A stretch of DNA of 29,192 bases, taken from positions 33,600 through 62,791 of the forward strand of contig DPRM01000143.1 in assembly GCA_003537645.1 (NCBI GenBank). The letters run 5' to 3'. The stretch comes from Prolixibacteraceae bacterium. GTDB lineage: Bacteria > Bacteroidota > Bacteroidia > Bacteroidales > Prolixibacteraceae. The notes beneath the pieces are model-generated. The model worked only from the letters and a program-made list of their open reading frames with translations. It was not told the origin of the DNA and made no database searches. The position numbers and the translations under genes were made by a program. Below are positions 1 to 8,627 of the stretch, piece by piece; positions within the stretch are counted from its first letter, which is position 1, and each line of letters starts with the position of its first letter.

Positions 1-1
1 C

Positions 2-763
2 CTACCTCAAACGGCACAAAGGACTAAATGTATGCCTCGAAGTAAGTTGTACATTAAACCGATCGGCTAACGACTTAAAACACTCTTCCGCAATTTCGGG
101 GCGGTTGTTTTCTCCTGAAAGATGACTTAAAAAAACATGAACCAGTTCCGGACCGGCATGATCGCGTATCAATTCAAAAGCCTGATCGTTCGACAGATGA
201 CCGACTGATGAAGCAACCCTGCTTTTCAGATGATACGGATATCCTCCATCCCACAGCATTTTAGTATCGTAATTTGTTTCTAGAAAAAGCGCATGACATT
301 TACGCAGGTGATGAATCACTTTCGGACAAGCTTCACCAATATCGGTAAATACTCCTATATGCCATCCATCGTGTTCAATTCTGAAAGAACATGGTTCAGC
401 CGCATCGTGATTTTTCAGGAATGGATGAATGGTGATTGATCCAATTTTCACAGCTTTATCAGGAGTAAATAACTGTATTAATTCAGGCGATTCTCCAAAC
501 TTTAAAGCATCCAAAGTTCTTTGTGTAAACCACGCCGGAACTCCAAGCCTTTTACTTAGAACCCGCACACCATGAACGTGATCGCTGTGTTCGTGAGAAA
601 TAAATATGCCACGAATTTTTGATGCCTGTAATCCAGCCTCGTCCATACGAAGCAATATCTTTTTGGTCGAAATCCCAGCATCAACCAGTACTGCATCGTG
701 TTCGTTGCCAATGTAATAGCAGTTTCCGTTACTCCCGGAAGCCAGTGCGCAAATTTCAATCAT
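2..763 (-). CDS. MBL-fold metallohydrolase, WalJ/YycJ-like
   Basis: A 253-residue metallo-beta-lactamase-fold protein, complete with a TAG stop at the window edge. The metal-binding signature is seen as SHEHSDHVHG (His57, His59, Asp61, His62), followed by FTDIG (Asp141), GHLSN (His189) and SHLSGENN (His214). An N-terminal ASGSNGNC segment and this order of motifs match the YycJ/WalJ group, thought to be metal-dependent exonuclease-like enzymes; the substrate is not known from sequence. No signal peptide, so cytoplasmic. The ATG overlaps the stop of aroK by 8 bases, so it is the last visible gene of the parE-parC-aroK operon and is probably translationally coupled. The family assignment is firm; the biochemical role is family-based. 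Confidence 0.9.
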   Translation of the reverse strand: MIEICALASGSNGNCYYIGNEHDAVLVDAGISTKKILLRMDEAGLQASKIRGIFISHEHSDHVHGVRVLSKRLGVPAWFTQRTLDALKFGESPELIQLFTPDKAVKIGSITIHPFLKNHDAAEPCSFRIEHDGWHIGVFTDIGEACPKVIHHLRKCHALFLETNYDTKMLWDGGYPYHLKSRVASSVGHLSNDQAFELIRDHAGPELVHVFLSHLSGENNRPEIAEECFKSLADRFNVQLTSRHTFSPLCRLR

Positions 764-1265
764 TTCCGAAAGACAATAAACTGATTACCTGCTCGGGCTT
801 AATTTCGTTGCCTTTGATTATGTGATGGGCTTTTTCGTAGAAAGGGCGTCTTTTCATCATCATCTCATCGATAAAATGATGCAGTTCATCGGGCGATTTA
901 CCCTTAATGATGGGGCGTTCTGTTTTTGCATGAATCAGACGGCTAACCAATGAATCTGTATCAACGTCAAGAAAAATACAGAAACCGGAATTATTCATCA
1001 CGTCCATATTATCGAAGAAACAGGGTGCGCCGCCACCAGTTGCAACAATAACATTGTCGAATGCCGCCACTTCGTGTAATACTTTCTGTTCTTTTTTGCG
1101 AAACTCGGCTTCGCCCTCTTCAGCAAAAATCTGAGGAATTGTGCGAAAATATTTTTCTTCCAGGAAAGTGTCCAAATCAATAAAAGTGAGGTTTAATGCG
1201 GCAGCCAGCTTTCTCCCCAAAGTCGATTTTCCACTGCCCATGTACCCAATTAAGTATATTCTCAT
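756..1265 (-). CDS. aroK: Shikimate kinase
   Basis: A 169-residue P-loop kinase, the normal length for shikimate kinase. It phosphorylates shikimate at the 3-hydroxyl with ATP in the chorismate (aromatic amino acid) pathway, in the cytoplasm. Visible motifs are the Walker A loop GYMGSGKST (residues 7-15), the shikimate-binding acidic site around Asp32 (IDLDTF), Arg56 in FRKKE, the glycine triplet at 77-79, the lid arginine in TERP (Arg117) and the C-terminal RRPFYEKA. It starts with ATG 10 bases after the parC stop and ends inside the start of the metallohydrolase gene, so it looks like a passenger of the topoisomerase operon. No other shikimate-pathway gene is in the window. Confidence 0.95.
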   Translation of the reverse strand: MRIYLIGYMGSGKSTLGRKLAAALNLTFIDLDTFLEEKYFRTIPQIFAEEGEAEFRKKEQKVLHEVAAFDNVIVATGGGAPCFFDNMDVMNNSGFCIFLDVDTDSLVSRLIHAKTERPIIKGKSPDELHHFIDEMMMKRRPFYEKAHHIIKGNEIKPEQVISLLSFGND

Positions 1266-1275
1266 AAATCAACGA

Positions 1276-3918
1276 TTAAAACTCCAGCGACATTTGGTTT
1301 GGCGGTTCTTCTCCATCCTTTGGTTTTTCAAGTCCGAACAAAAGATCTTCAATATCCGGAATTACGATATCTGTTTTTTGATCTTCTTCGGCAGATTCTT
1401 CGGCCACTTCCTCATCAGAGATAACCGGTTCAAGTTCATTTATTTTGCTGATTTCGTAAACCGAAAGGCGCTTTCCTTTGGCTTTGTACGATTTTACGCC
1501 GATAAATTCAGCCACATCAATAATTTCCGGCTCACGTCCTTCATTTTTGCCTCCAAATTCCAGTTCAAGGCGCGGATGACCAACCCAAGTGAACCTGATG
1601 AGTTTATTATCCGGATGCTCACCAATAAATCCAACTTCCTTTTGCGACTCATCAATCAGGAAACGCTTCACGTAGTAAAAACCCTGCTCTGCATCGAAAT
1701 AAACAGCTGTGAGCGTTTTTTCGGGATTGAATTTTTCGATGAGCAAAATGCCATCATTGAAATGGTTCGACAAATCAAAGTTGCAGATCTGGTAATCTCC
1801 GTTTTTGTAGATTACGAAGATCATATCGTCGGCACTGAATTCGCCAAGATACTTGCCACGATTGTCGGAATTAAGTCTGCGAACATCTTCGTCGAACCAG
1901 ATTTTACGTCCGCCAAGTGTCGAAACTCCCTTTTCCTTGAGTGCTATTTTATGAATTTCGTTTTTGGTCAGAATATTTCCCATCGATGCGCGCCCTTTGA
2001 TGGCCAGTTCTCCAAAATCAACCTCAAAAATAAGCTTTTTGATACGTGGTTTCGGTTTCAGGGTAACGCGCAAAACTTCGGCTTCGCCATTTGGATTTTC
2101 GCTGAAATACAGGATTTTCGAACCAGGTGTCCCCTGTGTCAAATCGTATTCCTTATCGCGCGTAACGCCGGTTACAGCCATTCGTTTCATGTAGATAAAT
2201 CCATTTTTGCCATCGCGGTACACCACATTGTAAATCGTGCGGTTATCGTTTTTCTTGAAAATGGCAATGTGCTGTATGTTTTTCCCGATAAACGCTTTTT
2301 CAGAAACTTTTGATACTATGTAAGTACCATCTTTCCTGAAGACAATCACATCGTCCATATCAGAACAATCGCATAAATATTCGGCTTTTTTGAGGCTGGT
2401 TCCCATGAATCCCTCCACACGGTCGATGTAAAGCTTTTCGTTCGCCACCACCACTTTCGAAGCAACAATGTTTTCAAAATTCCTGATTTCGGTGCGGCGT
2501 TCGCGGCCTTTGCCATATTTCGCGCGGAGACGTTCATACCAGGCAATTGTGAATGGAATGATATTCTCGATATTCTTATTAATTGCTTCAATTTCTTCTT
2601 CGATGGCCAGCAAATGATCATTCGCCTTGTCGGTATTGAATTTCAGGATTCGCGCCATTCTGATTTCCATCAGGCGCAAAATATCTTCACGGGTAACTTC
2701 TCTGTGCAGCTTTGGTTTCCAGGGTGTCAATCGAAGATCGATGTGATCGATCGCCTCATCCATGCTGGCCGAATCTTCAAATTCTTTGTCCTTATAAATG
2801 CGTTCTTCGATGAATATTTTTTCGAGTGACGAGAAATGCCATGCTTCTTCCAGTTCTCCTCTTTTTATTTCGAGCTCCAGTTTCAACAAAGCAACTGTCT
2901 GATCAGTATTTATTTTCAGAATTTCACTAACGCCAATAAATTTTGGTTTATCGTGCTGAATGGTAGCGCTGTTGGGAGAAATGGATATTTCGCAATCGGT
3001 GAAGGCGAACAAGGCGTCGATGGTTTTATCCGACGACATTCCGGGAATCAGATGTATTTGTATTTCAACTTTATCCGAAGTGTTATCGTCAATCTTGCGA
3101 ATCTTTATTTTCCCCTTGTCGTTTGCCTTGATAATGGATTCAATCAGCGAAGAGGTGGTTCTGCCAAACGGAACTTCAGTAATTACGAGGGTTTTGCTGT
3201 CCTTTTTCTCAATTTTAGCCCTCACTTTTATCGACGAACCGCGAATTCCGTCGTTATACCGCGAGAAATCGCCGGAACCGCCGGTAGGAAAATCAGGATA
3301 TAACTCGAATTCTTCGCCTTTTAAATAAGCGATGGAAGCATCAATCAATTCCAGAAAATTATGGGGAAGTATTTTGCAGGCCAGTCCAACGGCAATACCT
3401 TCGACACCCTGAGCCAGTAGCAACGGAAATTTTACCGGAAGTGCAATTGGCTCGCGGTTACGACCATCATAAGACAATTTCCAATTGGTGGTTTTCGGAT
3501 TAAATACCACATCGAGGGCGAATTTCGACAAGCGAGCTTCGATGTAACGTGGAGCAGCAGCGCTGTCGCCGGTGAGAATATTCCCCCAGTTTCCCTGCGC
3601 ATCAATCAATAAATCTTTTTGCCCAAGCTGAACGAGCGCATCGCCGATGGATGCGTCGCCATGCGGGTGATACTGCATGGTTTGACCGATGATATTGGCA
3701 ACTTTATTGAATCGCCCGTCATCCATGATATTCATGGCGTGTAAAATCCTTCGCTGAACCGGTTTCAAACCATCCTCAACATACGGAACTGCACGCTCGA
3801 GAATAACATACGAAGCATAATCAAGAAACCATTGCTGGTACATTCCCGACAAGTAAATGATGCCGTCTTTCTTTTCTTCCTTCTGGAATTCCTCTTTATT
3901 GATATTTTCTTCAGTCAT
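1276..3918 (-). CDS. parC: DNA topoisomerase IV subunit A
   Basis: An 880-residue type IIA topoisomerase A subunit that cuts and rejoins DNA to decatenate chromosomes. The breakage-reunion core is seen early: EDGLKPVQRRILHAM (about 48-62), QYHPHGDASIGDAL (82-95) and the active-site loop AAPRYIEARL with catalytic Tyr125. A coiled linker follows around 400-470, then a degenerate beta-pinwheel C-terminal domain and an acidic, glutamate-rich tail. Only 2 bases separate it from parE upstream, and aroK follows 10 bases later. ParC is preferred to GyrA because it is paired with a short (about 610-residue) B subunit and lacks the canonical GyrA-box in its C-terminal domain. Both the pairing and length fit Bacteroidota ParC. 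Confidence 0.93.
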   Translation of the reverse strand: MTEENINKEEFQKEEKKDGIIYLSGMYQQWFLDYASYVILERAVPYVEDGLKPVQRRILHAMNIMDDGRFNKVANIIGQTMQYHPHGDASIGDALVQLGQKDLLIDAQGNWGNILTGDSAAAPRYIEARLSKFALDVVFNPKTTNWKLSYDGRNREPIALPVKFPLLLAQGVEGIAVGLACKILPHNFLELIDASIAYLKGEEFELYPDFPTGGSGDFSRYNDGIRGSSIKVRAKIEKKDSKTLVITEVPFGRTTSSLIESIIKANDKGKIKIRKIDDNTSDKVEIQIHLIPGMSSDKTIDALFAFTDCEISISPNSATIQHDKPKFIGVSEILKINTDQTVALLKLELEIKRGELEEAWHFSSLEKIFIEERIYKDKEFEDSASMDEAIDHIDLRLTPWKPKLHREVTREDILRLMEIRMARILKFNTDKANDHLLAIEEEIEAINKNIENIIPFTIAWYERLRAKYGKGRERRTEIRNFENIVASKVVVANEKLYIDRVEGFMGTSLKKAEYLCDCSDMDDVIVFRKDGTYIVSKVSEKAFIGKNIQHIAIFKKNDNRTIYNVVYRDGKNGFIYMKRMAVTGVTRDKEYDLTQGTPGSKILYFSENPNGEAEVLRVTLKPKPRIKKLIFEVDFGELAIKGRASMGNILTKNEIHKIALKEKGVSTLGGRKIWFDEDVRRLNSDNRGKYLGEFSADDMIFVIYKNGDYQICNFDLSNHFNDGILLIEKFNPEKTLTAVYFDAEQGFYYVKRFLIDESQKEVGFIGEHPDNKLIRFTWVGHPRLELEFGGKNEGREPEIIDVAEFIGVKSYKAKGKRLSVYEISKINELEPVISDEEVAEESAEEDQKTDIVIPDIEDLLFGLEKPKDGEEPPNQMSLEF

Positions 3919-3920
3919 CT

Positions 3921-5753
3921 TTAGAAGTCATCTTTCTCCACATACAGATTTTCAATGATAAAATCCTGACGTTCCGGAGTATTTTTTCCCATATAAAATT
4001 CGAGCATTTGTGGTACCGATTCGTGTTTCTTCATCAGAATCGGGTCGAGACGAATATCAGGACCGATGAAGTTTTTGAATTCATCGGGCGAAATCTCGCC
4101 CAAACCTTTAAATCGTGTTATTTCGGCGGTTTTTCCGAGTTTCTGAATGGCCGAAACGCGCTCATCTTCGTTGTAGCAATAATAAGTCACTTTTTTGTTC
4201 CGAACCCTGAAAAGCGGTGTTTGAAAAATGTACAGGTGACCGCGCCTGATTACTTCAGGGAAAAACTGCAAAAAGAAAGTAATGAGCAACAACCGGATGT
4301 GCATCCCGTCAACGTCGGCATCGGTGGCGATAATCACTTTATTGTAGCGCAAATCGTCCATGCTTTCTTCGATATTCAGGGCAGCCTGCAACAGGTTGAA
4401 TTCTTCGTTTTCGTAAACAATTTTCTTCGATAATCCGTAGGTATTCAGCGGCTTACCTTTTAAACTGAACACTGCCTGTGTATTTACATCACGCGATTTG
4501 GTGATCGATCCGCTGGCCGAATCTCCTTCAGTAATAAAAATAGAAGAATTCTCGCGCGATTCGTGCGTACTGTTAAGGTGGACGCGGCAATCGCGCAATT
4601 TCCGGTTGTGCAGGTTGGCCTTTTTGGCGCGTTGTTTGGCCAGTTTTTTAATTCCTGAAATGGCTTTCCGTTCGCGTTCCGATTCCTGAATCCGACGCAA
4701 CAAGACTTCAGAAACATCCGGATTTTTATGAAGATAGTTATCGAGTTCTTTTTGTACAAAATTGGCCACAAAGTTGCGCACACTCGGGCCATTGGGGCCA
4801 ATGTCTTTCGAACCCAGTTTTGTTTTGGTCTGCGATTCGAAAACCGGTTCTTCAACTTTTATACTGATGGCCGCCACAATGGAAGCGCGAATATCCGAAG
4901 GATCGAAATCTTTCTTGTAAAAATCGCGGATAGTTTTAACAATGGCTTCGCGGAAAGCAACCAAATGGGTTCCGCCCTGGGTGGTATGCTGCCCGTTAAC
5001 AAACGAATAATAATCTTCGCCGTACTGGTTTCCGTGGGTAATGGCCACTTCGATGTCGCCATTTTTAAGATGAATAACCGGATAGAGCGATTCTGATTCC
5101 TGGTACTCTTCGAGCAAATCTTTCAACCCATTTTTGGAATGATATCTTTCGCCGTTGAATTCCATTACCAGTCCGGCATTCAGAAACGAATAGGTTTTCA
5201 TCATATTGATCACATAATCATCAATATAGTGATAGCCTTTGAATATGTTTTTATCGGGTGTGAAGGCGACATAAGTTCCGTTTGACTGGTCGGCAGTGGT
5301 GACCTCCTTTTCCTCTTTCAGAATGCCTTCGCTGAAATGAATTTCTTTCACTTCGCCTTCGCGGAACGATTTGATCAGGAAATGGCTCGATAAAGCGTTC
5401 ACCGCCTTGATACCTACACCATTCAAGCCGACCGACTTTTTAAAAACTTCGGAATCGTATTTCGCACCGGTATTCATTTTAGAAGCCACATCGAGTAGCT
5501 TACCGAGCGGAATTCCACGTCCGAAGTCACGAACAGTAACCAATTCGTCGCTGACATGCACTTCTATCTTCTTCCCGTTCCCCATCATAAATTCGTCGAT
5601 GGAGTTATCAACCACTTCTTTTAGCAAAACATATATTCCATCGTCACCGGCAGAGCCATCGCCAAGCTTGCCAATGTACATGCCCGGGCGTTTTCGTATA
5701 TGTTCCTGCCAGTCAAGTGTTTTTATTGAACCTTCGTCATAATTCGGCATCAT
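3921..5753 (-). CDS. parE: DNA topoisomerase IV subunit B
   Basis: ATPase subunit of topoisomerase IV, 610 residues from the chosen start. GHKL ATPase motifs are EVVDNSIDE (Asn50), DFGRGIP (Asp76) and VGLNGVGIKAVN (108-119). The TOPRIM domain shows EGDSASGS (Glu409) and the metal-binding DADVD (Asp478, 480, 482). It lacks the long insertion of GyrB, so ParE is favoured. The open frame extends upstream to 5834, but that extension contains a good TAnnTTTG promoter (5774-5781) and does not look like protein; the ATGATG at 5753/5750 sits behind an AAAGGA-like ribosome site and begins the conserved DEGSIKTLDW region. First gene of the parE-parC-aroK-metallohydrolase operon. Confidence 0.94.
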   Translation of the reverse strand: MMPNYDEGSIKTLDWQEHIRKRPGMYIGKLGDGSAGDDGIYVLLKEVVDNSIDEFMMGNGKKIEVHVSDELVTVRDFGRGIPLGKLLDVASKMNTGAKYDSEVFKKSVGLNGVGIKAVNALSSHFLIKSFREGEVKEIHFSEGILKEEKEVTTADQSNGTYVAFTPDKNIFKGYHYIDDYVINMMKTYSFLNAGLVMEFNGERYHSKNGLKDLLEEYQESESLYPVIHLKNGDIEVAITHGNQYGEDYYSFVNGQHTTQGGTHLVAFREAIVKTIRDFYKKDFDPSDIRASIVAAISIKVEEPVFESQTKTKLGSKDIGPNGPSVRNFVANFVQKELDNYLHKNPDVSEVLLRRIQESERERKAISGIKKLAKQRAKKANLHNRKLRDCRVHLNSTHESRENSSIFITEGDSASGSITKSRDVNTQAVFSLKGKPLNTYGLSKKIVYENEEFNLLQAALNIEESMDDLRYNKVIIATDADVDGMHIRLLLITFFLQFFPEVIRRGHLYIFQTPLFRVRNKKVTYYCYNEDERVSAIQKLGKTAEITRFKGLGEISPDEFKNFIGPDIRLDPILMKKHESVPQMLEFYMGKNTPERQDFIIENLYVEKDDF

Positions 5754-5773
5754 ATTCCTTTCGCAATTTGCCA

Positions 5774-5781
5774 CAAATATA
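5774..5781 (-). promoter_or_regulatory. -7 promoter element before parE
   Basis: On the minus strand this reads TATATTTG, an exact match to the Bacteroidota -7 consensus TAnnTTTG. Transcription would start near 5767, about 14 bases before the ATG at 5753. No clear -33 TTG was found at the usual distance, so the site rests on the -7 match and position. Confidence 0.5.
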
Positions 5782-5973
5782 AAGAAAACAAAAGTGGATT
5801 CATGTCTTCCGACCCCGACAATAATTAACAACAAATAGTTGAAAACTTATTGAAATAACACTGATTTTCAAGTAGAATAAAATCATAATTCAGCAAAATA
5901 TCCGTTTGGTTTACAGGTTGCTACTCTGGCCGTATCGCCTTTTTGAAACCATTGTTTCTTTTACTGGTGTATA

Positions 5974-6004
5974 TTGACGTGGGGTGCATATTTAATTATC
6001 TTTG
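5974..6004 (+). promoter_or_regulatory. Promoter of the porin-like gene
   Basis: A TTG at 5974-5976 and TATCTTTG at 5997-6004 (exact TAnnTTTG) are 20 bases apart, as expected for a Bacteroidota housekeeping sigma factor. The predicted start of transcription lies within a base or two of the ATG at 6012, which suggests a leaderless or near-leaderless mRNA. Confidence 0.6.
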
Positions 6005-6011
6005 CGCCGTC

Positions 6012-7997
6012 ATGACTGGAAAATATATTTACATAGTTATAGCAGCGTTTCTGATTGTGATTCAAGCAAATGCGCAATCGAGAACGGGCAATCTACCTTT
6101 GGGGCGAACTTCAGGCGGAAATCAGACACGCACCACCGGAACCGAATCGGAAAATGAGGAAGATTCGGAAACAGAATCGGCCAGACCCAAAATTCCTTCG
6201 GTTATAAAGGCCTGGGAATTAACAGATCAGGGTTCGAATATGAAGCCTTCGGAACTGGATACAACACTGACTTTTTTTCATATTTATCATCCGTTTGAAC
6301 AGAAAAGCATCAGTAATATTTTTACCGGCAACAACGGTGGCGCCTACCAGACAAACGATTTTTTCAAACGTACCTTTGCTTCTGATTTTAGTTTCAGCAG
6401 GGCGTTTGATGCATATTGGCTGACTCCTTCGAAGATTCAGTATTTCAACACAACCACTCCTTACACCGTACTTGATTACACCCAAAGTGAAAATAAAAGT
6501 TCGAAAAACGAAACCCGCTTTAATGTTATTCATTCGCAAAATGTGAATAAGAATCTCAATTTCGAATTTATTTACAACCAAACCCGCTCACAGGGACAAT
6601 ATCAATATCAGGAAAATAAATACCACAACATCGGGGTCGTCGGTTCCTATATTTCAAATCAATTTCTGTCTCACACCAACATTATTTTCAACCGCTTGCA
6701 GGGCGAAGAAAACGGAGGAATACTGGCAGGCCAGTCGCTCACAGAAATAGCCAAAACCGAAGATTTTATTGTGAAGATGGATGATGCGGCAATCAACAAG
6801 ATACAGAACAATACTTTCTATACCACCAACGAATTCAGGCTGGGAAAAACGGTGGAAGCTGATAGCGCTGAATACATTGTTGAAGCGTTCATCCCCAGAG
6901 TAGGATTTATTCATGAGCTCGAGTATTCGGGCAACAAACGTTTGTTTACCAAAGACAATCCACAGGATGGTTTTTTCGAACATATTTATTCCGATTCGAT
7001 AAAAACCAGCGATACCCTTAAATACAACCGCTTGACCAACATTTTCCAAATCAGGATTTATGAAGCTCCCGACCGGAAATTCACCTTCGGAAAACGCGCT
7101 TACATTGGTAACGATCAGCTTTGGTATCTTTTCTCGCCCACCGAAAAATATTATCCTGAAAAACAATCAAACACCTTTGTCGGAGGCGGAATTTTCAGGA
7201 ATGAAGGAAAATTCTGGCAGTGGGAAGCCGACGGAAAAATTTACCTGACAGGCTACCGCGCCGGCCAGACCGAACTGAACGGATTCATCAACAAACCATT
7301 GAGAATAGGAAGAGATACCACCAGCCTCCGCGTTGAAGGAAGTCTGAAAACGCTGGTTCCTGATTATTTCGATAAGTACTATTATTCGAACCATTTTGAA
7401 TGGAGGAATAACTTCGACAACATTAACGAACTGACAATTAAAGCGAACATTCATTCGCAACAATACAAGGCGAACATCGGTGCCAATTATTCGCTGATTG
7501 GGAATTACATTTACAACAACGAAGAGGCTTTGCCCGCGCAGGCAGGCAGCGAACTGATGATACTTTCGGCTTACCTGAACAAGGATTTCGACCGCAAACA
7601 CTGGCTCGTCCGCACGCAGTTACTGGTTCAGAAAGCAAGCAACGAACGCTATATTCACCTTCCGGCGGTTGCCGGTTACATCAGCATGAATTACCGGTCG
7701 CTGGTTTCGAAGGTATTGTACTTTCAGCTCGGTGTTGATACGCGCTACAATACCACCTTTTATGCCGACGCTTATCAGCCGGGAACTTCGCGCTTTTACC
7801 TTCAGAATACGCAAAAAATCGGGAATTATCCGTACATCGACCTGCACGTGAATATGAAACTGAAACGCACCCGGTTTTTCTTCAAATTAATGAATGCTGC
7901 TTCAGGATTGGTGGGCGACAATTTTTACGCGGCACCCGACTATCCATACTATCGGCGTACCTACAGAATCGGGCTTGCGTGGTCGTTCTACGATTAA
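6012..7997 (+). CDS. Putative outer-membrane porin (Porin_10-like)
   Basis: A 661-residue exported protein from the chosen start. The N terminus is a clear signal peptide, with a hydrophobic stretch at about 5-18 and an ANA|QS cleavage site after residue 21. A Ser/Thr/Glu-rich segment of about 50 residues follows, then alternating polar/aromatic strands to the end, rich in Tyr, Phe and Asn, finishing in an aromatic segment (RIGLAWSFYD) as in outer-membrane beta-barrels. The pattern resembles the Bacteroidota putative porin family; transport substrate unknown. The frame is open upstream to 5943, but those residues do not precede a better signal peptide, and the promoter abuts the ATG at 6012. 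Its TAA overlaps the convergent Nudix gene's TAA. Confidence 0.75.
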   Translation: MTGKYIYIVIAAFLIVIQANAQSRTGNLPLGRTSGGNQTRTTGTESENEEDSETESARPKIPSVIKAWELTDQGSNMKPSELDTTLTFFHIYHPFEQKSISNIFTGNNGGAYQTNDFFKRTFASDFSFSRAFDAYWLTPSKIQYFNTTTPYTVLDYTQSENKSSKNETRFNVIHSQNVNKNLNFEFIYNQTRSQGQYQYQENKYHNIGVVGSYISNQFLSHTNIIFNRLQGEENGGILAGQSLTEIAKTEDFIVKMDDAAINKIQNNTFYTTNEFRLGKTVEADSAEYIVEAFIPRVGFIHELEYSGNKRLFTKDNPQDGFFEHIYSDSIKTSDTLKYNRLTNIFQIRIYEAPDRKFTFGKRAYIGNDQLWYLFSPTEKYYPEKQSNTFVGGGIFRNEGKFWQWEADGKIYLTGYRAGQTELNGFINKPLRIGRDTTSLRVEGSLKTLVPDYFDKYYYSNHFEWRNNFDNINELTIKANIHSQQYKANIGANYSLIGNYIYNNEEALPAQAGSELMILSAYLNKDFDRKHWLVRTQLLVQKASNERYIHLPAVAGYISMNYRSLVSKVLYFQLGVDTRYNTTFYADAYQPGTSRFYLQNTQKIGNYPYIDLHVNMKLKRTRFFFKLMNAASGLVGDNFYAAPDYPYYRRTYRIGLAWSFYD

Positions 7998-8623
7998 TGT
8001 TTTTTCAGAATTTCAATTAATTCCGACAAAATCATGGCAGTTGCGCCCCAGATTATTTCGCCGTTAAATGGATAGTATTTTATAAGAAGCGGACCGGTAA
8101 CAGTATCAAGCACGGTTTCTGAAATAATTTCATTGCCTACAAAGTCGCTCAACGGGAACAAAATCAGCTCTTCGACTTCGCCAGTATTTACATTAAATTC
8201 GGGTTTTTGATCGGCCCAGGCCACATAAGACTGAATCGAAAACCTGCTTACTTCCACATATAAATCCGACAATTTGCCAATAATTCTGACAGCCGAAGTG
8301 TCGATACCAATTTCCTCGCGGGCTTCGCGCAAAGCGGTCATTTCAGCCGAAAGGTCTTCCTTCTCGACCTTTCCACCCGGAAAACTAATTTGCCCCGGAT
8401 GGAAAGTCATTGTTGACGGCCTTCGGGTTAAACAGGTAAAAATTTTCTCTCCTTCAGGATAAAGCAGCAACAAAACGCTACTTTGTTTTACCGATGCAAG
8501 TTCATCTTCCCGGGTCTTCAATCTCCGTCCGGGCGGAAGCATTTTGCTGTGAGCGGTGAATCCGGGCAATTGGCCTTGCAGTGCATCTTTCAGATATTTC
8601 AGGAGTACTCTATTCATAAACAA
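7994..8623 (-). CDS. Nudix hydrolase, CoA pyrophosphatase (NudL-like)
   Basis: A 209-residue Nudix protein expected to hydrolyse coenzyme A and derivatives to phosphopantetheine and 3',5'-ADP, in the cytoplasm. The CoA-pyrophosphatase signature is visible as LTRRPSTMTFHPGQISFPGG (residues 65-84), followed by a Nudix box with TALREAREEIGI (96-107). The spacing between the GG and REA..EE parts is the same as in E. coli NudL. Two start codons are possible, Met1 and Met3; Met1 is used here. The gene follows the LolC/FtsX-like permease after 4 bases on the same strand and probably shares its transcript. It converges on the porin gene with overlapping stop codons, leaving no room for a terminator between them. 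Confidence 0.88.
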   Translation of the reverse strand: MFMNRVLLKYLKDALQGQLPGFTAHSKMLPPGRRLKTREDELASVKQSSVLLLLYPEGEKIFTCLTRRPSTMTFHPGQISFPGGKVEKEDLSAEMTALREAREEIGIDTSAVRIIGKLSDLYVEVSRFSIQSYVAWADQKPEFNVNTGEVEELILFPLSDFVGNEIISETVLDTVTGPLLIKYYPFNGEIIWGATAMILSELIEILKKH

Positions 8624-8627
8624 TGTC

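Noticed and set aside
1141..2313. 390-codon open frame on the plus strand
   Set aside because: It is antisense to aroK and parC, spans the boundary between two clear genes, is very rich in Phe, and has no recognisable motif.
6654..7166. 170-codon open frame on the minus strand
   Set aside because: Antisense to the porin-like gene, a by-product of its codon use.
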